From NCBI GenBank assembly GCA_034928145.1, contig JAYFPE010000009.1:1-64000 (forward strand): a stretch of 64,000 nucleotides of DNA. Reading direction: 5' to 3'. Shown piece after piece: positions 40,939-48,628 of the stretch (the first letter of the stretch is position 1; each line of letters opens with the position of its first letter). The translations under genes and the position numbers were made by a program. The DNA is from Pelethousia sp034928145 (lineage in GTDB: Bacteria; Bacillota; Clostridia; Christensenellales; CAG-138). The notes under the pieces were generated by a model. The model was not told the origin of the DNA, did not search any database, and worked only from the letters and a program-made list of their open reading frames with translations.

Positions 40939-41622
40939 ATGAAGCAATGGAGCAATGATCCGGTAAAGCGGGCGGTTTGTGCGGCCCTTATGCTTTGCTT
41001 GCTATGTTCGCTGACAGGCTGCAAAAAGAAAGCGCTGCCGCAACCCAAACTTCCACTGTCGGAAGCTGCGGTCAACGCCGCGCTGGAGAAAACCGGCCTG
41101 CCGGGCGCTATCGCGGCAGATGAAACCCAGTCGATTGCGCCGAAGCATACGCTTTATGTGGTGCGCGATCCGGACAATGAGATGTTTGTCGCCGGGATTT
41201 CCAGCGGCGATGAAGGCGGAGAACGTTGTCTGTTTGCGAGCTTCACCTCCGACCCGGATATACCGGCAGAGCTCCCCTTTACGTGGGCGGATTGGAAGGA
41301 GCACATCGTATTCGCCACGCTGCTTTTTGGCGGCTTTGCGGATGAGGAGGAAGTCTATAGAGCCTTTGCCGGTCAGACGGCGCCTGCGGAGGAGGAGACC
41401 TTCGAGTGGGATGCGCAGCTCCCGGCCGCTTATTGCAGGGTGAGATACCGGCTGCGCCCTACCCGAATTATCCATACTTTCCCTGAACCCATCATCGAAA
41501 GGTACGCCTATCTGGTAAATGTAAGAATCTATGAATCCAAAGCGCTTTATGATCAGCAGGAGCAAGCAGCGGAGGCGGCAAGAAAAGCATACGGGAACAG
41601 CTCTTCGGAGCCGACAAATTAA
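40939..41622 (+). CDS. Lipoprotein of unknown function
   Basis: A 227-residue protein with a lipoprotein signal peptide (AVCAALMLCLLCSLTGCKKK; lipobox LTGC). The mature part is predicted soluble and lies outside the membrane; no known family is recognised. It contains acidic segments (SSGDEGGER, ADEEEVYRAF) and a hydrophobic LLFGGF. AAAGGAGGG precedes the ATG. It is divergent from the sensory hydrogenase gene and convergent with hndC, with repeat copy C between. Confidence 0.75.
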   Translation: MKQWSNDPVKRAVCAALMLCLLCSLTGCKKKALPQPKLPLSEAAVNAALEKTGLPGAIAADETQSIAPKHTLYVVRDPDNEMFVAGISSGDEGGERCLFASFTSDPDIPAELPFTWADWKEHIVFATLLFGGFADEEEVYRAFAGQTAPAEEETFEWDAQLPAAYCRVRYRLRPTRIIHTFPEPIIERYAYLVNVRIYESKALYDQQEQAAEAARKAYGNSSSEPTN

Positions 41623-41653
41623 AAGCAGCGGGGCACAAGCTCCGCCGAAGCGT

Positions 41654-41838
41654 GTCAAAAAGCCGGGGATTGTCAAGGGGCCGCAGCCCTTGACTTCCAT
41701 TCCGGCTTCGGCGGCATGTACGTCGAAACGGATGAAAGCCGCAGGCTTTCTTACTTTTCACGCTTTGCCGCCCGAAAACGTGCAGCGTTTTAGGCAAAGC
41801 GTGCATCCTCAAAAAAGTGGCCATGCTACTTTTTTGAC
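41654..41838. repeat. Dispersed intergenic element, copy C
   Basis: A 185-bp element from GTCAAAAAG to CTTTTTTGAC. It shares TCCGGCTTCGGCGGC, CGAAACGGATGAAAGCCGCA and the AAAAAAGTGG...TTTTTTGACAC end with copies B or D. The stems GCGGGGC/GCTCCGC (41630-41647) and CGGCGGGGC/GCCCCGCCG (41847-41868) flank it. It occupies the position where hndD would be expected downstream of hndC. Confidence 0.7.
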
Positions 41839-41842
41839 ACGC

Positions 41843-41868
41843 AAAACGGCGGGGCTTACGCCCCGCCG
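41843..41868 (-). terminator. Terminator after hndC
   Basis: CGGCGGGGC-GTAA-GCCCCGCCG followed by TTTT when read on the minus strand. Confidence 0.8.
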
Positions 41869-41892
41869 CTGCAATCCGCAAGCGATACGTGA

Positions 41893-43683
41893 TTATCTGC
41901 GGCTGACCGCGCCGAATTTGCACACTTCCATGCAAGCGCCGCATTTGATGCAGGCGGCGTTGTCGATCACGTGGGCCTGACGCACGGCGCCGGTGATGGC
42001 GTTCGCCGGGCACTGGCGGGCGCACATGGTGCAGCCCTTGCACTTTTCAGGATCGATCACATAGTTGAGCAGGGCCTTGCACACGCCCGCCGGGCAGCGC
42101 TTTTTATTGATGTGCGCCTCGTACTCATCGCGGAAATAGCGGATGGTGGAGAGCACGGGGTTGGGCGCGGTCTGACCCAGGCCGCAAAGGGCGGAGAGCT
42201 TGATGTTTTTAGCGAGGGTCTCCAGCTTTTCAATATCGCCGGGCTTACCTTTGCCCTCGGTGATGCGCTCGAGCATCTCGAGCATGCGCCGCGTGCCGAT
42301 GCGGCAGGGCGGGCACTTGCCGCAGCTCTCATCCACGGTGAATTCGAGGAAGAACTTGGCGATGTTCACCATGCAGTTATCCTCATCCATTACAATCATG
42401 CCGCCCGAGCCCATCATCGAGCCGATGGAGATCAGGTTATCGTAATCGATGGGGATATCGAGGTGCTCCGCCGGAATACAGCCGCCGGAAGGGCCGCCGG
42501 TCTGCGCTGCCTTAAATTTTTTGCCATCCGGAATGCCGCCACCGATCTCAAAGATGACCTCGCGCAGCGTGGTGCCCATAGGAATCTCCACAAGGCCCGT
42601 GTTGTTGATCTTGCCGCCCAAGGCGAAGACCTTGGTGCCCTTGCTCTTTTCCGTGCCCATGGAGGCGAACCACTCCGCCCCGTTGAGGATGATCTGGCAT
42701 ATATTGGCGTAGGTTTCCACATTGTTGAGCAGCGTAGGCTTGCCCCAAAGGCCCTTTACAGCCGGGAAGGGGGGGCGGGTGCGGGGCTCGCCGCGCTGGC
42801 CTTCGATGGAGGCCAACAGGGCCGTTTCCTCGCCGCACACGAACGCGCCGCTGCCCAGGCGCAGGTCGATATCGAATTTGAAGCCGGTGCCCAGGATGTT
42901 ATCGCCCAACAGGCCGTAATCGCGGGCCTGGTCGATGGCGATGCGCAGGCGCTTCACCGCGATGGGATATTCCGCGCGCACGTAGATATAGCCCTGCTGC
43001 GCGCCGATGCTATAGCCGGCAATGGTCATGGCCTCCAGCACGGAGTGCGGGTCGCCCTCCAACACGGACCTGTCCATAAACGCGCCGGGATCGCCCTCGT
43101 CCGCGTTGCAGCAGACATACTTTACATCGCTCTCGGGCGCTTTGGCAAATTTCCACTTAAGACCTGTGGGGAAGCCGCCGCCGCCACGGCCCCTAAGGCC
43201 CGAGGCGATGATGGTATTCACCACGTCATCCGGTGAGAGCTCGCCAAGGCACTTGCCCAGCGCCTTGTAGCCATCGAAGGCGATGTATTCATCGATATTT
43301 TCAGGGTCGATCATGCCGCAGTTGCGCAGGGCGATGCGGTGTTGCTTTTTATAGAAATCGGATTCGTTGAGGGTGGTGTTAACGCCCTCGTCGTTCTTTT
43401 CTTTATAGATGAGGCGCTGTACCGGGCGGCCCTTGATCAGATGCTCATTAACGATCTCTTCCACATCGTCGGGGGTGACGCGGCTATAATACACGCCCTC
43501 GGGATAGACCACCACGATGGGGCCGGCTGCGCAAAGGCCGAAGCAGCCCGTGCGGATTACCTGAATCTCCTTGTCGTAGCCCTTCTCGGCGATGAGATTG
43601 GTAAATTTATCGATGATCTGCAAGGAATTGGACGAGGTGCAGCCCGTGCCTGCGCAAACCAATACGTGCGAACGGTAAATCAT
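41893..43683 (-). CDS. hndC: NADH-binding subunit of an electron-bifurcating hydrogenase (HndC/HydB, NuoF-like)
   Basis: A 596-residue flavo-iron-sulfur protein. The N-terminal 120 residues form a thioredoxin-like [2Fe-2S] domain (CAGTGC, RTGCFGLC). The NuoF core has the FMN/NADH motif LRGRGGGGFPTGLKW, VCCNADEGDPGAF, and the [4Fe-4S] motif ESCGKCPPCRIG. The C-terminus carries two [4Fe-4S] ferredoxin motifs (CKGCTMCARQCP and CIKCGACMEVC). In the known complex it accepts or donates NAD(H) electrons and passes them to the catalytic HndD/HydA. It is the last gene of the operon; no HndD follows. Confidence 0.9.
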   Translation of the reverse strand: MIYRSHVLVCAGTGCTSSNSLQIIDKFTNLIAEKGYDKEIQVIRTGCFGLCAAGPIVVVYPEGVYYSRVTPDDVEEIVNEHLIKGRPVQRLIYKEKNDEGVNTTLNESDFYKKQHRIALRNCGMIDPENIDEYIAFDGYKALGKCLGELSPDDVVNTIIASGLRGRGGGGFPTGLKWKFAKAPESDVKYVCCNADEGDPGAFMDRSVLEGDPHSVLEAMTIAGYSIGAQQGYIYVRAEYPIAVKRLRIAIDQARDYGLLGDNILGTGFKFDIDLRLGSGAFVCGEETALLASIEGQRGEPRTRPPFPAVKGLWGKPTLLNNVETYANICQIILNGAEWFASMGTEKSKGTKVFALGGKINNTGLVEIPMGTTLREVIFEIGGGIPDGKKFKAAQTGGPSGGCIPAEHLDIPIDYDNLISIGSMMGSGGMIVMDEDNCMVNIAKFFLEFTVDESCGKCPPCRIGTRRMLEMLERITEGKGKPGDIEKLETLAKNIKLSALCGLGQTAPNPVLSTIRYFRDEYEAHINKKRCPAGVCKALLNYVIDPEKCKGCTMCARQCPANAITGAVRQAHVIDNAACIKCGACMEVCKFGAVSRR

Positions 43684-43735
43684 GTCATCTTCTCCTTTAA
43701 TTCATTTTGCATGTGTGCGTTTGGAACGCCCTATC

Positions 43736-44104
43736 TTATTCGTAGCTGCCGATGGTGTATTCCACCACGGGGTTCCCGTTGACCACATGCTCGGAAACGA
43801 TGCGGGCCACCTGCTCGGGCTTGACCTTGCAGTAGGTTACCTTCTCGTGACCGGGCGTATAGACCTCCACAATAGGCTCCAAGCGGCACAGGCCGATGCA
43901 GCCCGTTTGGGAAACGGTCACGTTATGCAACTCCCGCTTATTGATTTCATCCACGAAGGCCGCCATCACGGGCCGCGCGCCGGCAGCGATGCCGCAGGTG
44001 GCCAGGCCCACCACCACGCGCACGCCGTCCTCGCGGTTTTTGCGCAGGTTCAGCTCGTTAAGCGTCTTTTCCCGGATCGCTTCGAGTTCTTGCAGGGTTT
44101 TCAT
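43736..44104 (-). CDS. hndB: [2Fe-2S] thioredoxin-like subunit (HndB-like)
   Basis: A 122-residue protein with the HndB pattern: VVGLATCGIAAGARPVMAAF near residues 32-51 and SQTGCIGLCRLEPIVEVY near 75-92. These Cys residues would bind a [2Fe-2S] cluster in a thioredoxin-like fold. It precedes hndC by 52 bases and follows an HATPase gene by three bases, placing it within the hydrogenase operon as an electron-transfer subunit. Confidence 0.85.
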   Translation of the reverse strand: MKTLQELEAIREKTLNELNLRKNREDGVRVVVGLATCGIAAGARPVMAAFVDEINKRELHNVTVSQTGCIGLCRLEPIVEVYTPGHEKVTYCKVKPEQVARIVSEHVVNGNPVVEYTIGSYE

Positions 44105-44107
44105 CGA

Positions 44108-44656
44108 TTACCTACCTCCATATAATTCTGATTCGTTATTTATTAGAAACTCCTTGATAAAGGCCGTGACTTCCGGTGTATCCAGGGGCACCTCGCCCAA
44201 TATTTCCTTAAGTTCTGCCGTATCCAGCTCATAGCCGCTGCCATTGCGCCTATGGCTATAGCGAAAGCGGATGGTCGGGTTGCCGGCAATCAGCAGCAGC
44301 ATCGTATCACAGATGCCCCCCAAGGGCGGCCGGTCGATGTGGCTATGGCGGTATACGCCCTTGAGGCGCGTGCCCTTCCCTTCTTCGCTTGTAAGCGTAA
44401 AGGAGCCTCCGCACGCTTCGCATCCCGCCTTAAACATGGGGATGCCCAGGCCCACCCTGCGGGTGGTGCGGGTGGTAACGAAGGGGTTCGCAGCGGCTTG
44501 CGCAAGGCTTTCGCTCATGCCGCAGCCGTCGTCCGCCAAGGTGACGGCGAAGGTATCCGCTTGCGTATCCTCTTCAATATCCAGGCAGATGTTCTTGGCG
44601 CCCGCATGCAGGGAGTTTTGCGCAAGATCCAATATATGGAGGGATATCTCCTTCAC
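44108..44656 (-). CDS. HATPase_c (histidine-kinase-like ATPase) protein 1
   Basis: A 182-residue protein. ISLHILDLAQNSLHAGAKNI is the N-box, VTLADDGCGM the D/G1 box, and RRVGLGIPMFKAGCEACGG the G2 box of GHKL ATPases. No phosphoacceptor His, membrane segment or sensor domain is present. A GTG at 44656 with AAAGGAG before it overlaps the PHP stop (GTGA) and is the likely start. Proteins like this act as anti-sigma kinases or stand-alone kinases. It probably takes part in the redox signalling encoded around it. Confidence 0.8.
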   Translation of the reverse strand: MKEISLHILDLAQNSLHAGAKNICLDIEEDTQADTFAVTLADDGCGMSESLAQAAANPFVTTRTTRRVGLGIPMFKAGCEACGGSFTLTSEEGKGTRLKGVYRHSHIDRPPLGGICDTMLLLIAGNPTIRFRYSHRRNGSGYELDTAELKEILGEVPLDTPEVTAFIKEFLINNESELYGGR

Positions 44657-45381
44657 GCGCCGCTCCTTTCCAGGGCTTGCTGGCCTGCTTCGCCCGCCAG
44701 CAGGGCTTCCACGATGGCCAAAGGCGTCAATTCCCGGCAATAAAGCGGAAATCCTTCTTCTGAAATATCGCCCAATTGGTGGGCGTCGCTAGAGGTTAGG
44801 CACAGCCTGCCCAAGGCGCTGTGGGGCCGCAGCTTGTAGATCTCTACCGTGGGCATGGCCGGTTCATCCGGCATGAAGCCCAGCGTTGGCAAAAGGCTGT
44901 TCGCGCCCTTGTTAATATGGGCGGGCACCATTACGCCCCCCAGGCCGCGCGCCGCTTGGTCCACCTCTTGCACAGACATGGCGCAGGCGGTCAGCAGAAG
45001 GCGCTCCACCTGGCCTGCATGCTCGTCGTCTTCATCGACCAGGCGCTGTTCGCCAAAGAGGGCGGGCTTGTTTTGGATGGCGACTTGCCCCGACGCTACC
45101 AATCGGCCCATTTCGAGCGCCTGCTCCAGCAGGGGGAAATAGCAGAGCAAGTGGATATCCTCTCGGCTGGCGACCTCCAGGCCGGGCACTACGCACACGC
45201 CGTATTCCCGCCCAGCCTTCAGCGCGGCAGGCAGGTTTAAGCCGCAGTTGTGGTCGCAGATGGCAATCGCATCCAGCCCCTTGAGCTTGGCCATGCCCAC
45301 GATATTCCACGGGGTCATGTCGTTGTCCGCACAGGGGGAGAGACAGGAATGGATGTGTAAATCCACCCGGGCTCGCATCAA
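44653..45381 (-). CDS. PHP-domain metal-dependent phosphoesterase
   Basis: A 242-residue PHP protein. Metal-binding motifs are visible: DLHIHSCLSPCADNDMTP at the N-terminus, AICDHNCGLN, a VPGLEVAS Glu, LLCYFPL, VPAHINKGANS and a SSDAHQLGDI near the end. Relatives (TrpH/YciV class) hydrolyse short nucleotides or nucleoside 3',5'-bisphosphates. PHP genes recur in Clostridial hnd/hyd operons. It overlaps DRTGG protein 1 by four bases and HATPase 1 by four bases, so all three are coupled. The substrate is unknown. Confidence 0.85.
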   Translation of the reverse strand: MMRARVDLHIHSCLSPCADNDMTPWNIVGMAKLKGLDAIAICDHNCGLNLPAALKAGREYGVCVVPGLEVASREDIHLLCYFPLLEQALEMGRLVASGQVAIQNKPALFGEQRLVDEDDEHAGQVERLLLTACAMSVQEVDQAARGLGGVMVPAHINKGANSLLPTLGFMPDEPAMPTVEIYKLRPHSALGRLCLTSSDAHQLGDISEEGFPLYCRELTPLAIVEALLAGEAGQQALERSGA

Positions 45382-45713
45382 CGCACGCCCAGCTCATACA
45401 GCCGCCCGGCCAGCGTATAGCTGGAGAGGGGGCTCCCCAATACCGCTATGCCTTCCTCTTCAGCCTTGGCCAGGGTATCGGCCTCCACGGCGCAGTTCTC
45501 CGCCACGATCACGCAAGAGAACTCGTGCAGGCCGGCCACGGCGATCACGTTGAGGTGGGTTTGCACGGTGATCCATGCCATACCCGGCTCACCCTTGGCG
45601 AGCACAAAGCTGAGCAAATCCCCCACGCATCCGCCCGTAACCGCCCGCTCCGTATCCGCAGCGGGGGTAAGAAGGCGTAGCTCCATCGCTTGTATCAATT
45701 GTGCAACCGTCAT
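45378..45713 (-). CDS. DRTGG-domain protein 1
   Basis: A 110-residue protein resembling the N-terminal DRTGG-type domain of HPr kinase/phosphorylase relatives: VTGGCVGDLLSFVLAK, MAWITVQTHLNVIAVAGLHEF and CVIVAENCAVEADTLAKAEEEGI. The kinase domain is absent. The ATG at 45713 has AGGAGG eight bases upstream. It is coupled to the PHP gene. A ligand-binding regulatory role in redox signalling is inference. Confidence 0.8.
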   Translation of the reverse strand: MTVAQLIQAMELRLLTPAADTERAVTGGCVGDLLSFVLAKGEPGMAWITVQTHLNVIAVAGLHEFSCVIVAENCAVEADTLAKAEEEGIAVLGSPLSSYTLAGRLYELGVR

Positions 45714-45746
45714 GCCGGTTTCCTCCTTAATCATGGGGGTCAAAGC

Positions 45747-47045
45747 TTACAGGTTTGTCAAATCCACCATTTCGCGGGCCAGTTGTTCGACCTTTTCTTT
45801 GAGCTTGAACACGCAGTCCAGCTCGTTCGCGCGGCCCTGCACGATATCCTCGGCCAGGGTGCGGCAGGTGGGGCTGCCGCAGGAGCCGCAGTCCAGCCCC
45901 TTAAAGGTTTTGGTCAGGGCCTCGATACGCTCCATCTTGACGATGGCTTCGCTGATATTATCACTAAGCTGGATGCCGGGCCGGGGTTCGAGCGGCATCA
46001 GGTAGCGGATGCTCTCGGCCGCCATAGGCTCTACAGGGGGCATGGGGTGCTCTTTCTCCTCCAGCCGCATGCGCTCCATCAGCCTGCGCAGGGAGTTCTT
46101 GGCCACGAAGGGGTTTTCGACCACTAGGGCTCCGCCCACGCAGCCGCCCACGCAGGCCGAGCCTTCGAAGAAATCAAGGTCGTCTAGCCGGCCGTTTTCG
46201 ATCTCCTCCAATACGTGGATCACATTGTGAATGCCATCCACAGAGAGGATATTTTTGCAATCGAGGGCCGCGCCCTCGCCGCCGTAGTTGGCCCAGTTAA
46301 CGCCCTCAGCGCTGGCATGCCGCTTTTTTTGAAGCTCTTCCGGCACCGCCTGCTTAAGCTGGGAGCTGAGCAGGCCAAAGATATCCTGGATGGCGATGGC
46401 TCCATCCACCATGGTATTGCCGCCGGCATGGATGCTGGCCATCTTAGCCGGGCAGGGCGTGATGAAAAAGGCGCCGATATCCTTGATGGGCACGCCGTGG
46501 GTCTTGGAATATTCCTCCTTGGCCAGGCGGGCCGCCAACTCCTTAGGGGAGAGCACATCGGCCACATGGGGTAAAAGCTCAGGAAAGCGGATGCGAATCA
46601 ACGCCACCACAGCCGGACAGGCCGAGGAGATCAGGGGCCTGTTCTGATTGGTCTTCATCATTTCGCGCGTAGTGGCCGAAATGATATCCGCGGCCCGGGC
46701 CACCTCGAACACATCGTTAAAGCCCAGCGAAAGCAGGGCGTTGAGCACGCTGTCCACGCTTGCCAGGTTGCGGAACTGGCCATAAAGGGTGGGCGCGGGC
46801 AGGGCGATGCGGTGCTGGAAGCGGTAGATGGCGCTAATGGGATCCGTTTGGGCCACCTTAGCCTGGTGCGGGCAGTTCTGCACGCACACGCCGCAATCGA
46901 TGCACAGCTCATAAATGATGCTGGCCTTGCCGTTGCGCACACGAATGCATTCCATGGGGCAGCGCTTGAGGCAGGTGGTGCAGCCTACGCACTTATCCCG
47001 CTCCAATTTCACGCTATGATAAAGTTCGCCAGAGGACACAGCCAC
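45747..47045 (-). CDS. Putative sensory [FeFe]-hydrogenase (HydS-like), without PAS domain
   Basis: A 432-residue protein with two N-terminal [4Fe-4S] motifs (C19-x2-C-x2-C-x3-CP and C48-x2-C-x2-C-x3-CP), then an H-cluster domain. The H-cluster ligands C143 (SSAC), C198 (TPCPAK) and C298/C302 (CVGGC) are kept, but the proton-relay Cys is Ala142 and the second motif lacks the usual K-x-E tail. This is the pattern reported for HydS-type sensors with low turnover. A last [4Fe-4S] motif (CGSCGSPTC...C) closes the protein. A GTG start behind AAAGGTGG is likely. It lies between HATPase 2 and DRTGG 1. Confidence 0.85.
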   Translation of the reverse strand: MAVSSGELYHSVKLERDKCVGCTTCLKRCPMECIRVRNGKASIIYELCIDCGVCVQNCPHQAKVAQTDPISAIYRFQHRIALPAPTLYGQFRNLASVDSVLNALLSLGFNDVFEVARAADIISATTREMMKTNQNRPLISSACPAVVALIRIRFPELLPHVADVLSPKELAARLAKEEYSKTHGVPIKDIGAFFITPCPAKMASIHAGGNTMVDGAIAIQDIFGLLSSQLKQAVPEELQKKRHASAEGVNWANYGGEGAALDCKNILSVDGIHNVIHVLEEIENGRLDDLDFFEGSACVGGCVGGALVVENPFVAKNSLRRLMERMRLEEKEHPMPPVEPMAAESIRYLMPLEPRPGIQLSDNISEAIVKMERIEALTKTFKGLDCGSCGSPTCRTLAEDIVQGRANELDCVFKLKEKVEQLAREMVDLTNL

Positions 47046-47069
47046 AACCCACCTTTCTTAAAGCTTATG

Positions 47070-47504
47070 CTAGATGGCAAAAGACATGTTGATGGAAGTC
47101 CCTTTGCCAGGAACGGAACCGATCTCGAACAGATCCGCGCAGCGCTTCATGTTGGGCATGCCCATGCCCGCGCCAAAGCCCAGCATGCGCACCTCCTCGG
47201 AAGCCGTGGAATAGCCCTCCTGCATAGCCAGCTCGATATCGGCGATGCCCGGCCCCACATCTTCCACCAGGAGGTGGATCTTATCCGGATAAATACGCAA
47301 TTGCATGAAGCCGCCCCATGAATGGATGGCCAGGTTGATCTCCGCCTCATAGGAGGCGATGGCGACCCGGCGTACCACAGGGGAGGCGACGCCCAGCTTG
47401 CGCAGCGTATTCTTGAAGGAAGCGGCGATTTGGCCGGCTGCAGCGAAATTCCCCGCTTCGACCTGGCGCGTTTCCTGGAAGGTTTCTCGTTCTCCGTTAA
47501 GCAT
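47070..47504 (-). CDS. HATPase_c (RsbW-like anti-sigma-type) protein 2
   Basis: A 144-residue protein with a RsbW-like GHKL fold: YEAEINLAIHSWGGFMQLRI (N-box), LLVEDVGPGIADIELAM (G1 box) and GFGAGMGMPNMKRCADLFEIGS (G2 box). It may phosphorylate or sequester a partner, with the SpoIIE-type phosphatase of the same region as its likely opponent. No STAS antagonist or sigma factor gene is found in the window. It lies two bases from the DRTGG 2 gene. Confidence 0.83.
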   Translation of the reverse strand: MLNGERETFQETRQVEAGNFAAAGQIAASFKNTLRKLGVASPVVRRVAIASYEAEINLAIHSWGGFMQLRIYPDKIHLLVEDVGPGIADIELAMQEGYSTASEEVRMLGFGAGMGMPNMKRCADLFEIGSVPGKGTSINMSFAI

Positions 47505-47506
47505 CG

Positions 47507-47863
47507 CTACACATCGATTCTCCGGCCTCCGACCAAGCCATTTTTATACAGCTCGCCACAGGCGGTATACATAGTGCAACACGTGCGCAAAAGGGCGATG
47601 CCATCCTGCGCAGCCGATGCGACCATCTCTGCCGTGGGCGTTTTGCCCCGTACGAAGATGATAGCATCAAGATCCAATATATGCGCCGTGACCACGGTAT
47701 GCACCGTGCACAATCCTGAAAGGAGCACCTGGCCCCCGTCCGTATTGGCCAACACATCGCTCATCATATCGCTGGCCACAGCCACGCGAATATCCATATC
47801 CAGTTTTTCGTGCCCGCAGATAACCTCGGCCCCGAGGATCTCCGCCATGCGCGCTAATTTCAT
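47507..47863 (-). CDS. DRTGG-domain protein 2
   Basis: A 118-residue protein: VAVASDMMSDVLANTDGGQVLLSGL, then TVHTVVTAHILDLDAIIFVRGK and TAEMVASAAQDGIALLRTC give the DRTGG/HPr-kinase N-terminal-like fold. The ATG at 47863 (AAAGGAA before it) is preferred. It follows hndA and precedes HATPase 2. It differs in sequence from DRTGG 1, so the two are paralogues rather than a recent duplication. Confidence 0.8.
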   Translation of the reverse strand: MKLARMAEILGAEVICGHEKLDMDIRVAVASDMMSDVLANTDGGQVLLSGLCTVHTVVTAHILDLDAIIFVRGKTPTAEMVASAAQDGIALLRTCCTMYTACGELYKNGLVGGRRIDV

Positions 47864-47882
47864 GCTGTTCCTTTCTGAACGA

Positions 47883-48374
47883 TCAACCCAGCTGGCGATA
47901 TTTTTCGATGATGCCGGGGATATCTTCAGGAACCAGGCGGCCATAGACCTCGCCGTTGATCATCATAGCCGGGGCCAGGCCGCAGCAGCCGATACAGCGG
48001 GTGGCTTCCAGCGTAAAGAGGCCGTCCGCCGTGGTTTTGCCCACTTCAACGCCGCCCAGAACCTTTTGCAGCGCATCCAGCACCAGCTGGGAACCCTTTA
48101 CATAGCACGCGGTACCCAGGCAAAGGCCCACGGCGTATTTGCCCTTGGGCTCCAGGGTAAAGAGGGAGTAGAAGGTGGCGATGCCGTAGATATCGGTTAC
48201 GGGAACATCCATTGCCTCGGAGATATAGGTTTGTACCTCCTCATCCACGCAGCCGAGGATGCTCTGCGCCTGCTGCATTACGGGCAGCAGACCGCCAGGC
48301 TCGCCCTTCCATTGGCGGATAACCGCATCCAACTGCTTGTAGCCCTCTGCACGCGCGCTCGTTTCATTCGACAT
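47883..48374 (-). CDS. hndA: [2Fe-2S] NuoE-like subunit (HndA/HydC)
   Basis: A 163-residue NuoE-type protein. Four Cys ligands of the [2Fe-2S] cluster appear as CLGTACYVKGS and CIGCCGLAPAM. The N-terminal helical part (VMQQAQSILGCVDEEVQTYISE, VPVTDIYGIATFYSLF) is standard. AAGGAGG lies eight bases before the ATG at 48374. It begins the hydrogenase/signalling operon that ends with hndC and would pass electrons between NAD(H) and the rest of the complex. Confidence 0.92.
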   Translation of the reverse strand: MSNETSARAEGYKQLDAVIRQWKGEPGGLLPVMQQAQSILGCVDEEVQTYISEAMDVPVTDIYGIATFYSLFTLEPKGKYAVGLCLGTACYVKGSQLVLDALQKVLGGVEVGKTTADGLFTLEATRCIGCCGLAPAMMINGEVYGRLVPEDIPGIIEKYRQLG

Positions 48375-48575
48375 GAATATATCCTCCTTGCTTGTTTGAC
48401 GGTGATGCTTTTTTAACGGCGGCTTTTGCCGGATTTCTGCTTCCATATATAACTGCATATTGCCCTGTTAAGTTTATCACATATGCCTTTCCTTGAAAAG
48501 TATCCCCGCTTATTTTTGTCAAATAATCGTCAAGCCGCGTACATACCCGGTTTTTTGTATCCATTTAGCGGATAA

Positions 48576-48601
48576 AAATAAAAAACGGCCTACAGGCCGT
48601 T
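48576..48601 (-). terminator. Terminator after the MATE gene
   Basis: AACGGCC-TACA-GGCCGTT with an A-run on the plus-strand left side, giving a minus-strand T-tract; a shorter A-run follows on the right. Confidence 0.8.
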
Positions 48602-48628
48602 AAAAATCCTAGGCAAACGTGACCGCGC

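Noticed and set aside
42000..43200. Long plus-strand open frames opposite hndC (and similarly opposite 8.3-9.7 kb and 51-59 kb)
   Set aside because: They are antisense shadows of GC-rich genes with strong codon bias, have no family motifs and lack ribosome binding sites.
48516..48533. Rex-like site TTGTC-AAATAATC-GTCAA upstream of hndA
   Set aside because: The left half resembles TTGTNAA but the right half matches the Rex consensus in only about four of seven positions, so the dyad is too weak.
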